Below, piece by piece: positions 44,963-55,380 of a stretch of DNA of 58,744 nt. The stretch is from the NCBI GenBank assembly GCA_049999725.1, contig JBNGIS010020116.1:25557-84300 (forward strand), in the 5' to 3' direction. Every line of letters begins with the position of its first letter. Position 1 is the stretch's first letter. The position numbers and the translations under genes were made by a program. The notes below the pieces were generated by a model, which had not been told where the DNA came from, did not search any database, and worked only from the letters and a program-made list of their open reading frames with translations. The DNA is from Haplomitrium mnioides. Lineage: Eukaryota > Marchantiophyta > Haplomitriopsida > Calobryales.

Positions 44963-45530
44963 TGTAACAGTCACTAACTTTAGTAAGCCATAGCTAAAAA
45001 TATTGTCAACTATGTCTAGAAAGCTATTACTAAGTTAGAGTAGCAAAAAGAAATTGCTATTATAGAGAATTAGACACGTGGCACGAGGAGAGAAAGTCAA
45101 CAAATTAAAGTGAAAGTGGGAGTCTAGATAGACTACTTTAGATGAGGATAAAGACATGTGGCAAGCGGAGAATGAAAGTAAAGAGAAGGTTCTAAAGATA
45201 AAGACACGTGGCAGAAGGAGAATTAAAGAGATGGAAGGTTCTAAGGATAAGGACACATGGCAAAAGGAGAACAAAAGTAAAGGGTGGTCCAATTAGAGTG
45301 AGAGAGAAAAGAGGGGTCCAATTAGAAGAGGATAGAAAAGGAACCAATGGGGTTCCTCCACCTATGTAAGCAAAGTGCCCTCTCTCAAGTATATAAAGAA
45401 GGGAGAGTGCCTTATTTGGTATCTCTTACCTTGTGGGTTTTCCAAGTTCTTTGTGCGCTTCTCTTGTACTAACTTGTATGTGTTGTATTTGTACTAACTT
45501 ATGTGTGTAATGTGGGTGTGTAGTGTTACA
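44963..45530. mobile_element. 568-bp solo LTR with perfect 5-bp duplication
   Basis: It starts TGTAACAG and ends TGTTACA. The flanks CTCAC at 44958-44962 and 45531-45535 are identical. TATATAAAG at 45391-45399 followed by a T/G-rich leader suggests transcription to the right. It contains three to four units of about 60 bp around ACACGTGGCA (45073-45265). It interrupts the methyltransferase-like gene between its motif II region and its Pro-Cys region. Confidence 0.88.
45065..45270. repeat. ACACGTGGCA-containing minisatellite in the solo LTR
   Basis: Units near 45073, 45154, 45207 and 45251 share GACACGTGGCA followed by AGGAGAA (variants ACATGTGGCA and ACACATGGCA). CACGTG is the G-box core. 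Confidence 0.65.
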
Positions 45531-46270
45531 CTCACTCAAGTTAAGTGGTCTACCTCCAACAACAAGATATTGATTGGCAATGCATGTAGATAACCTCGCA
45601 CTGCACTAACTGAAAGCAATCATAGAAATTGCTCAACCATCAGCGCCATATGCCTCAAAGAGATTCTGTAAGCGATCTCACCTTTTTCTACATACAAATA
45701 TCACCGAACTAGAATCCTTGCTTGGAGCACATCAGCTAATCTTGTATTGATGCCTCCAAACAACTCCAACAAACAAACACCATCAACAAGATACTGCCAT
45801 AAAATCAACATAGTATTCAATAGTGAAAGATCTAAAGGTCTAGATATGAAAGAACCATCCTGTGTAGGCCTGACATGGTGCAAATGCATCTTGCCAAGCA
45901 TCCTCAACCAACCTGGATGCTTGTACCTGCCACAACCTCTCTTTACTTCAACTCACAAGAATCACCTCATCTAACAACAATGATGTTGGCCTTGTAACCT
46001 CTTGCAGACCACACCAAGTGTCAATTTCTTGAATGAAATCATCCAGATCAATGGTGCCTACTGCATCAGAGAACCTCCTTGGCTTTTTTGTACCCCCATA
46101 TATCTCATCCATATCCCATGATCATGGGGAATGTAGCTGAATGCTAGAAAGAGTCTCCTCGTCTTCGTCCGATGTATGGTCACTTACCAGTTGTTGAGTT
46201 GCTTCTACTGAAAGCCGAAATTGGATGCCACTGCGAGTGATGCCATACCACAACCTTCCACCCTATGGCT

Positions 46271-49200
46271 CCATGTTGACCTTTGCTTAGCTGAACTCAC
46301 TCACAGCTTATAGGTTGTGCTATTGCTACTCAACCACTTGCCCATAAGTTGACTGAAATGCCCAAGTCAGCACACGTGACCCTTCCTTCTCCTCTAGACC
46401 TGCAGGGTACACCTTGCTTGTCAATCCTAGTTGATGGGTTTTCTTCTCAACCTAGGAGCAAAATTGACAAATAAAAACAAAATTTTTTCACTCTTCTTCT
46501 GAGCATTGCAAACTGACCTTTGGTTTCTTACAAACATGTGCTCAGATTTTCCTACTTCACTGCAACAAAAATCTAGACTTTGAGATAGCCTGCGCCCCAA
46601 GAGCATGCTGGTGGACTTCTACCACCATTGTACCACTTAGCGGAGGGTCTGGTTCAGCCTCTCTAAATTCAAAAAATCATTATTATTGTTATTATTTTAT
46701 TTTTCCAAAAATTCTGTTTTTAATTCGATTAGTGTTCATTTACCCTTGCTTTGTGTTGCAAACAGATTTGGCATTGGGTCTCTTCTTAACCACCACCTGC
46801 AAACTGGCCCTCTTTCAAGTTAGCCCAAGTCTGTCATACCACCCCTAGAACAGCACACTCACTTCTGCAGTATTCTGTCTTAGCTTCTTCCCAACAGATT
46901 TTGTGAGAGCATGGATGATTTGAAACATAGTAAATTGTTTCTTTATCAATCCCAGTTTGTGGGTCTTGCTGACCTATGACAACAGAAATCAGCATATAGA
47001 GCCTCTTGGTCTATTTCTGCTCTCTTAATATTCTTTTGATCTTTCAAACTGGCTGCCCCTTACTCTATAGTCTAGAGTTTGCAGCCTTTTGAATGTTTGT
47101 TTGTTGCTCTTTGCCCAAGGTTCTCAACCTGTCAGAATGCTACCAAAACAATGCAACAACTCCACAAGAGTGAATGATGCTGTAATACAGAGCTTCCTCT
47201 TCTTGTTCCTACTGGAACAATTTCCTCAAATAAAATCCATGTGAATCCCAACAATGAAACTCTTCCCTTGCAGAATAGATGCTACACCAAGAAGCTTGCT
47301 TGATGGTCAAATGTTGTCAGAGTAGCAAGGAGGAAGGTCAAGAATCCCTAACACGACATTTTTCTCTTAATAAAGAAATATGAGAGGAAATCTTTTCTCA
47401 AAATTTTTCTCCCTTGCAAGATGATGCCTGAATGCTCTATCTCCCCTCTGGCCCCTCTGCAAGACAAAAGAGCTCGATGAGAGAGCAAGGGTAGAACTTT
47501 GCTTGCAGTAGAACAAATTATGGACGACCAGCAGAGAGACGGAAAATTGCCAACCAAGAAACACTCCTAGACCAAACTTTGCATACAACCAAATCCCTGA
47601 ATTTCCTACAACAACAATTCGCTGCTTGACACAATCTCTCAATCTGCAATTTTTTTCTTGAGCCAGACCTCTTGTCAATTCCTTCCACAAAAAATAGAGC
47701 AGCACAGAAGATTGTAAAGTCAATGCTCATCGATTTGCCTTTCTCAAAACCTGATCAACGTCTTAGGCTTTGCGATTCATAATCCTTTGCCCTCAACCAC
47801 ACGATGGATGCCTTGTATTGCTCAACTAAAAACAGCCCCTTGACCAATCCTTTTATTGGATGAAAATGCAAAATGCACAACAAACTCTAGGCTGTGTCTC
47901 ACAAGGTTTTCTTAATCAAAAATCCAACATGAGCTCTTCCTTCAACCAATGCTCTACTTTGCAGCTCTTTTGAAAATTTTCTATTCAACAAGATTTCATG
48001 TTTCTGGGTTGAACTTGCAACTGTATTGCTCTACTCAATGAAGAAATCAAGAAAATTGTGAAACAACGTTGGCTGCTTGGTAAGGAAATCAAGACATTGG
48101 CTGCTCGATCTTTGCATTACTATTCCTTGACAAAGCTTTGCCCTCAACAAATTCTAAGCAACTCAGCAAAGGTCTGCTTGAATGACGACCTTCTTGCTCC
48201 AAAAATGCCAGCTGCAGTTTTCAGGTCACCTCGATGGCTGCTCGACGATTTTTTTGCAACAACTCTTAACAAAATCTCCTCAAGCAAAATGTCTTCGATG
48301 AAGGAATCAGTGCTCTTCAAAGACCTGCCCACAATTATGTGATGATGCTCACAAAAGAACTGCTCTCCCTTGCTTGATTGGATGTCCACACTGTGTGCCT
48401 CGAAATGCTCACGAAGAAACCAAGACGACCACTACATTAACAAGTTTTTGCGCTTCTCCAGCAACGTCGAGCAAAGCCCAATGTACAACATAGCACAACA
48501 GAGACAAATCTAGGATTCCCCCTATCCAACCTGCAAATCCTCTGCCCTACAAGTTAATAGAGTCCTCACGCTCGACAAAATCTTTGCAACAAAAAAGAAA
48601 CCTTTTTTTTGGTCAAAAATTGCAAGACTTGGTTAAGGGTCATGCTTGATGCTATAGATTGACCAAGCCCTCCGAGGATCTCTACTCTTTGATGACTACA
48701 CCTGGACGCACGAATCACGCCTCTTCAACAAGTCCTACGCTTTTGGTACTCGACAAAGGCCCTTGACACAAAACATCTGCACAGAAATATGTGCTCTTCA
48801 ACCAGAACTTCCCTCAATCTACTCGAAGAAATCTTGTTGGCAACAAGCTCTCTAACCTTCAATGCAGATCTCAGAGCATTCTACAAAAACTATCCAAGTT
48901 TCTTCCACAAAATTTGAGTAGAAAGTGAGGTCGGTTGTTTGACGAAGAATAGTCGCTCCATGTAGGACTCTTTTGCTCAACAAAGACGAGCTAGGAAACC
49001 AAACCCTTGTTTGTTGCTGGTTAATTCTTTTTGACAAAGAGACCAAACCAAATCAAAGGAAATTCTTGTTTTCCTTTTCAACACAATCCTAGCAATGATT
49101 TGATGTCAGTGAAGAAATCTGCCCTTAATGATTTGGTTGTGATAGGCTCTCTTCAACAAATCGACTACAACACTCTTCGATGAATCCCCGAGCAACAAGA

Positions 49201-49544
49201 AAAAGCATAAAATCCCTAAATCGGGTTTCTCCCTTTACTCAACTCCCAGATGTTGCCTTTGAATGTTCTTCTACAACTCAACCTCTCTTCGACACCATAG
49301 CAACCCAATATACAGACGTTTCTACAATGATTTTCTTCTGCAAAATTTGAGGTCTGCAATTTTCTGCAATTTACAAAATCTGGGTTGTGCAATTTTTTGT
49401 AACTCGCCTTCCACAAAAATCTGCACAAAATCACTCAAACAAAACAAAAATCTCCTAGCGAGTAGATTTTTGCACCACTAAACAACTCTCACTAATCTTC
49501 AACAACAACCAACAATTGCCAGCACAATCTCTTCCACAAATCTT
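46271..49544 (-). other. Long leader/internal region of the LTR-flanked element, no gene seen
   Basis: About 3.3 kb between the primer-site-like motif and the gag/methyltransferase-like segment. Short frames at 47367, 48058, 48144 and elsewhere show no domain I know. Base composition is even and there is no repeat array. A long untranslated leader would fit a non-autonomous LTR element. Confidence 0.35.
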
Positions 49545-49644
49545 TGAGCACTCCGAGATACCACTATGCTATCAAATTTCTTGATCAGATTTCTCAATTG
49601 CAATGCAAGATACCATGGATGACAGAAATCTCACAAATCTTTGG

Positions 49645-49906
49645 ATGTACTTTTCTTTGAGTGATACCTTCTCGAAGAAATTCCAAAGTGTTGATCTTCC
49701 AATATCTTTACTAGCACACCTTTGCTCATAAGGAATCCATACTTCTCCAAGAGCTGCAATACCTCAACTCTCCTCTTGGTTCATACAAATGAAGACATCA
49801 AAAGATAACCTTTTGATCAGAGTACATGGCCTTATATAGTAAGGCACAAAAAGACAAAAAACTCAAAAATACCTAAAAATAGAAAACTACATGGAATGCT
49901 TTGACA
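49645..49906 (-). repeat. LTR-like repeat, right copy
   Basis: The right partner of 43540-43790. On the minus strand it starts TGTCAAAGCATTCC at 49906 next to gypsy protease sequence. Similarity to the left copy ends near 49645, so the downstream part of this LTR has diverged or recombined. Confidence 0.7.
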
Positions 49907-51475
49907 CAATAACAAAATCTATAGATTCCTCATACTCTTTGCCAATCCTTAGAAGAAAAGGCTTGTGGAAGTGGAATACCTCATGTTCTTAGCCATCAGC
50001 CATATCAACAAAACTTCCCTTGATATGCAAAGTTTTAGCTTTTATTTTCTTTGCAAAGCACAATGACATAAAATTTTTGGAACTTCCACAATCTACCAAT
50101 ATTCTACAAGAATGTTTATCAACCATACTATCTTGATGAAACAAGGTGCTTTGAATTCTTGTCAAGCTTTTAATTTCATTGGAACTAATCAAGTTCTTAG
50201 TAAACCGATCGATTGTTTTTATTGAGTTCTATTGTTTTTCTAGTTTTCATCTTCAACAATTGTTGCTTGAATAAGAACACATGGTCAGCCTTGATGATGT
50301 CAGCACTTTGCAATCATATGACCAAGTTGTCAAAAATTTAAAAAAATTTCCACTTTGGCATAAGCGTTAACGCTCTACATTGGTGAGTGCAACTCTTTGC
50401 GCCACATCAATCTCCATATGTACAACCTCACATGATAGCACAAAAGTATTTGGTAAACTTGCTATTGATTTGCCTTTGCTTTGGTAGTCGCTAGTAGTGA
50501 GTCATATTATTCAGCCATGTGTATTGCTTCTTCTAGTTGAGAGGGCTTTCTCATTGTTACTTCCATTCTAGTGCAAGGCTTCAATCCTCAAACAAAGCAA
50601 TCTAAAGTTTGTCCTTCGCCTATATTAGGAATTTGAATAATGATCTTTTGAAATTGTGTGATATAGCTCCTCACTCTACCCAATTGCTTAAAATCTGCCA
50701 ATTGAACCGTTGCCACCTTTGGAGCATTCAGATAACTAAATCTTAAATTCACCGCTTCTTTGAACTCCTACCAAGAAGCAGTTGGAGCAACAAATCTACT
50801 TTGACCTTACTCTATTTGGTATCTCCACCATGTTTTTGCAACTCCTTCCAATTGACTTGCAATAAATGGAATTCTTTGACCATCTTCTCAAATGCTTGTA
50901 GCCTCAAAGTATTGCTTGCAACTAAGCAAAAAATTCTTATATGCACTAAGAATCGTCTTCTTATCATATGCTTTTGGTTTGAGAAACCGCATATGACTTT
51001 CTTCATGAAAATGTATCTTTTTTCCATTTGCATTTGAGTCTCCAAAAGTCAAGAAATATCATAATGTTCAATTTGTTGTTGCAACGCTTGAATCATTGCT
51101 TTTTGACTCTCTATTTAACTCTCCACCAAAAAGAACCGTAGCTCTCACACCATTGTAAAAGAACTCAAAGACCAACATCCAAGTAAGTAGCAACTCTAAG
51201 ATAACTCTAATAGAGGTATGCAACTCAAGACCAATAAGCAAGAAACTAAAGAGCCAAACCGAATTGAGAGGAACACAAGAATGAGAAGTGGGGCTATGAA
51301 GCCCTTTTATTTATACAAGAGAAGAAGGTCTCATTCCCCTTCTTCCACTTACAAGTCACTTCCAATTTCAACCCTAAAAGTGATCTTATCTTACTTTTCT
51401 AAAAGTGACCATCTACCACTTCCTTCACTCCTCTCTATTTTCTTATAGATATCTCAACATCATGCTTGTACTATT
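49907..51475 (-). mobile_element. Ty3/gypsy 5' part, minus strand (LTR, gag, protease)
   Basis: LTR 51154-51475 (left end in TGTAAAAG; its TG start has been lost), primer site TGGTGTGAGAGCTA-like at about 51136-51153, gag at 50220-51130 (METQMQME, EDSKNLF-type frames, VNWKELQKHGGD), protease at 49989-50192 (RILVDCGSSKNFMSLCFAKK, closer to the canonical active site than the plus-strand copy). It is truncated at 49907 by the LTR-flanked element. Confidence 0.8.
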
Positions 51476-52591
51476 GGAGCTTCTCCAACAATAAATAATG
51501 ACTTCTACTACTTGACCATGCATATTGCTTCTTCTATCCTCGTCGGAGGCTTCAATCCCCAAACAAAGTGATCTAGTGCTTCTTCTTCTCTTATACCAAG
51601 AATTTGTATAATTGTATTTTGAAATTATGTAGTATAACTTCTAAGTGTACTTAGTTGGTTCAATTCAACCAATCGATCTCTTGCTACGTTTGAAGTATTT
51701 AAAACCCTAAATCTTGAATTTTTCACTTCTTTGAATTCACATGTAGAAACAAAAGGAGCAACAAATCCATGTTGTGTTTGTTCTATTTTATGTCTCTACC
51801 AAGTCTTTGCAACTCCTTCTAAATGACTCACCACAAATAGAATTCATCAACCATCTTCTCTAATGTTTGTAGCTTCAAAATATTGCTCACAATCAAATAT
51901 AAAGCTCTCATATGCACCACAAACCTTCTTTTAATCATATACTTTTAGCGTTGGAAATCGCCAATAACTCTCTTCATCTCGAAAAGTTTCTCCTCCTTTC
52001 ATTCTCACTTCTAAAAAGGTCTAAAAGATGTTCAAGTTGTTGTTGCATTGCTTGAACCATTGCTCCTTGATTGTACATGTAACTCACCACCAAAAAGAAC
52101 TATAGCTCTGATACCAATGTAGAAAAACTCAAAGACAAACTCCAAATGAGCAAGAACTCATAGTAAACTCTAGTAGAGTTCTTTAATCAAATGCAACTCA
52201 AGGCCTAAGCTAAGACCAAGAAATCAAGCAAAAAGCAAGCAACCAAAGAACCCAAGTGATTTGAAAATAACTCTAGAATGAAGAGTAGAGCTATGAAACC
52301 CTTCTATTTATATAAGAGAAGAAAGTGTCATCCCCCTTCTTTCACTTACAAGTCACTTCCAATTTCAGCCCTAAAAGTGATCATATCTTGCTTTTCTAAA
52401 AGCAACTTTGAAGGCAAAAAATATTTTCCCACTTCAACCTTAAAAGTAACCTTATACCACTTCACTTAAAGTAACTTCAAAGGCAAATAACCCCTTGAAG
52501 TGACTTCAACTCTAGAATTGAGCCTCTACCACTTTCTTCACTCCTCTCTATTTTCTTATATATAACACAACATCATACGTGTACTATTACA
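51476..52591 (-). mobile_element. Second Ty3/gypsy 5' fragment, minus strand (LTR and gag)
   Basis: LTR 52118-52591 (474 bp, TG...CA) with the extra AAGTGACTT-type internal repeats, then the best-kept primer site here, TTGGTATCAGAGC at 52105-52117 (minus), then about 600 bp of decayed gag that stops where the next LTR begins at 51475. Two 5' ends of the same family lie head-to-tail. Confidence 0.78.
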
Positions 52592-53176
52592 CGTGCTCAC
52601 TTAGATAGAATAAACAAGGAATATTCTACAAAAAATCAAAAAAACCTTTAGACAAATGGGACAAAAACCTAAAGCCAACAGAGGAAAAAAAATGTCTACT
52701 CTTCAAACAGATTCGTGTGTGTTGGATACTATGAATCAAGAATGGAGCCAATGTTTTAAAGACTAAGATAAGCAATATATAGCAGATTACAAACTCTTTA
52801 GAACTAACTCATGAATCAAAAGAGATGCTAATCAAGAAATCACATTTCAACTTTTTGGAGGGAATCTTGATTGTCTTGTAAGGATGCAACAACTAGCTGT
52901 TTATGTAGATAACTATCTGGATATACTTCAGGCCAAACTATATACTCAAAAAACATATCTTTCATACTCATTGTTTAGTCTTAACAGAATATAAATTTAT
53001 ATAAAGAAAACAAAAAGGCTTTTCACTTTTGAGAGCACAAACTCTTTTTTAATATTTTTTTATTTGTCTTATGCGTGTCACTTGAGAGTTTTTGTAGCTT
53101 GACTTCTGCAAATCTAGTCATCTTATTATCTGTATAGTATAATAATTGTTCAAATTCTAATCTATTACATATATAA
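52592..53176. other. Unassigned AT-rich spacer
   Basis: About 585 bp between a gypsy LTR and the inverted repeat of copy D2. No repeat, gene or RNA recognised. It may be the original flank of D2. Confidence 0.35.
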
Positions 53177-54726
53177 TAACAACTACTTTGAACCAAGATT
53201 AGACTACTCAAAACATGAACTTTTTTTTAGGAAATATTGTAGTTTTCAAGCTCAAAAAACAAAGAAAACGAGATTATTTCTTGAAAAATAAAAACTAATT
53301 GAGTTTTTGACCTTCATGTTTTGCCATTTTAATAAGTATGATAGAGCAAGCATCAATTTCACTATGCAAAAACAAACGATATTCGTAGTTTTTATGAAAA
53401 TATTAGAAATCTTGAAATTGATGAAAAGTATAAAATTATCATATGTTTTCACAAGAAATTTTCATTTATCATTGATTACGTTTAGAAGCCCAAAAAATAT
53501 AACATACATCAGAAAAAAGTTATTTTGAAATAAGTTTGGTTGCACAAACTCTATACGCGCATAGATATGGCATTTTTAAAACTTATTTTTTGAAAAAAAA
53601 TAGAAAACACCAAGAAAATATCCAAGTGGACTAGAAGTGAGTGGAATAAGTTTGGAATCGTAAGACACAATAACCAACAAAACAAAACTTTGCAGAGATA
53701 TCGAAGCTTTATTTTCAAGTTCAAGCAAGAAAAAAGCTTTCGTTTGTAGTTGAAAATCTATGCGCAAAAAGGTTAAAGTGGGCATATTTTAGTTGATTTT
53801 ATCAATAAGAAAATCTTTTATAATTTTGAGAATCATATATGCAAATGAGCTATAAATTAGAATAAAAAAAATGGCTTTAGAGATTTACTTCAGAGTGCAA
53901 ACAAGCAACTTCTCTAAGATTTAGACCAGAGTCTACTAAACAAAAGGTTTCGAGTTCTACAAGAGAGTGTTTGAGTGGTGTAGAGTCTAAATTCTATACG
54001 ATAGTAATTGTATATAGAAGTTTAGGGGTTGTATATCAGACTTAGTACGTAGAGAAGGCTTCGACTTCTATAATAGAGTCTATGCGCGAATATGAATCCA
54101 AGCTCAACATCTGAACACTCGGCAACAAAGACTATATTGAACCTAGGTCTTACGTTTTGCAATAGTCTTTGCACGCATAAGGTTTCGACTAACCCATCAA
54201 AGTCTATGCACATATAAGGTTGAGACTTCTACATCCGAGTCTAGATGCGTTTAAGGTTCTGTTTTTGCAATGAACTCTAGGCACGTTAAAGATTCCATTT
54301 TCTAATTTGAAATCTAAAAGTAAAATGGATACAAAACTCTTTATTTGAGTCAAAGCGCACTAAAGGTTTCAAGGTTTACATCAAAATTCTTACAAGTAAA
54401 AGATTAAGTAGTCAATTTGAGCAGGCACTTTAGAGATACCAAAACATTAAACTCTTCTAGCACACAATAAAGAAGGAAAGAATATAGTTATATTTTAGAT
54501 CAGAAAATATATACAAACCAAATGAAAATACTAACTATGTATTCAAGTTTCATTCATAGAGAAAAACAATCAACTTGGAATGATTTACAGTAAAATGTTC
54601 AAGGTGGCATATAAATTCAAGAAATTCCTTGATAATCTCAAGTACTTTATCAAATAATAATCTTAAATTACAATATAAACTGAAAGTGTGCAATATACAA
54701 TGAGGTTCCTAAATGACTTTAGTCAA
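53177..54726 (-). mobile_element. Transposon copy D2: transposase-side tail with inverted repeat
   Basis: The reverse complement matches copy A from about 7105 to 8877 through the whole tail, ending in TIR CAACTACTTTGAAC (53180-53193, plus-strand reading). It starts with the last codons of the transposase (GATTGACTAAAGT, compare GAGTGACTAAAGT in A). All upstream transposase sequence is missing; D1's end abuts it directly. Confidence 0.75.
54060..54300 (-). repeat. Decayed tail repeats of copy D2
   Basis: Counterparts of the 52-bp repeats of copy A. Units hold TCTATGCGCGAATATGAATC, TTTGCACGCATAAGG and TCTATGCACATATAAGG, with spacing loosened to 50-70 bp. Confidence 0.6.
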
Positions 54727-54732
54727 TCGTAG

Positions 54733-54870
54733 CAATCCGTACTTTGAACCGTGAACCGCTACTGGGTTTCTGTTTCAATTGGCATTTGCAAAAACCAATT
54801 TCAAAATGTTTCAAAATCATGAATTTGACGCTAGTAATATTCATTTGCAAAACAAATGTAATTTTATATA
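54733..54870 (-). mobile_element. Transposon copy D1: methyltransferase-side end with inverted repeat
   Basis: The reverse complement matches copy B 12325-12457: ATATTACTAGCGTCAAATTC, CATGATTTTG, CAATTGAAAC and AGTAGCGGTT, ending at the TIR CAATCCGTACTTTGAAC (54733-54749, plus-strand reading). Both B and D1 share an in-frame TAG before CGTCAAATTC, so that stop may be ancestral or a shared mutation. Confidence 0.7.
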
Positions 54871-55295
54871 TCAAAATGGCTTACTTTGAGTGCCTAATAC
54901 ATTAAAAAAAAATCTTCTTATGAGCATTTTACCAAAATTGCTTTATTAATTTCATCTTTCAAAAGTCTAAGCATCACCAAACAAAATATACATAAACAAA
55001 ACACAACATTTGTTTGTAAACATTTTAAAAACTAATAATGATTGCAAAAATTTATAAAATTTATAAAAACATTCAAATTATATCAAAAACTATTGCAGCT
55101 ACCTACAAGTATTTAGGATCAAATTGCTCTAATCCAGTGTCAATCTGATCTGTTTTCCATGATTTTTGTAGTTTCTAGTTGTTTTTGGACAGGGACAACT
55201 AAACACACCCGAGGACCAAGCTCTTCAAACCTTGGTCACTTACTCTCTCTCTCAACACCAACAAGTATGTTGGTCTTCGCCGTTGTAGTATAGTT

Positions 55296-55342
<47 letters not shown>

Positions 55343-55380
55343 TGTGTATAACCCAACTACCACAAACTACTATTGGATTT
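54871..55380. other. Unassigned AT-rich stretch with (TA)n microsatellite
   Basis: No homology to copy B is visible beyond 54870. A (TA)n tract of about 40 bp runs from 55299 to 55339. Nothing else is recognised. Confidence 0.6.

Larger units (their letters stand above)
43990..46270 (-). pseudogene. C5-cytosine methyltransferase-like gene (decayed, split by a solo LTR)
   Basis: On the minus strand an upstream segment reads RRFSDAVGTIDLDDFIQEID, then TWCGLQEVTRP (45985-46080), unrecognised. Then LLELFGGINTRLADVLQAR (about 45710-45775) fits motif I of C5 methyltransferases (FGGIGTG), followed after a CGA-to-TGA stop by YLYVEKGEIAYRI, as in the motif II cofactor-binding segment, and INILLLEVDH. 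After the solo LTR the frame continues FVGESPC (44927-44945), in the place of the catalytic Pro-Cys motif. A later piece, GTLIYPPLFDMMSFSNPRAL (44600-44680), is less certain. Such enzymes methylate cytosine C5; copies carried by retrotransposons are known from some algae and protists. Broken by stops and the insertion; non-functional. Confidence 0.5.
43409..49906 (-). mobile_element. LTR-flanked element carrying a C5-methyltransferase-like gene
   Basis: A roughly 250-bp direct repeat (43540-43790 and 49645-49906) bounds about 5.7 kb. On the minus strand each copy has a TATATAA-type box (43713-43720, 49833-49840). After the right copy, TGGTATCTCGGAG on the minus strand (about 49550-49563) resembles an iMet primer site, so the element reads right to left. 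A second repeat of about 130 bp occurs at 43409-43534 and 43782-43914, flanking the left LTR copy, which may be a tandem LTR remnant. No reverse transcriptase or integrase is visible; it looks like a non-autonomous element with cargo. Exact ends and target duplication are unresolved. Confidence 0.5.
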
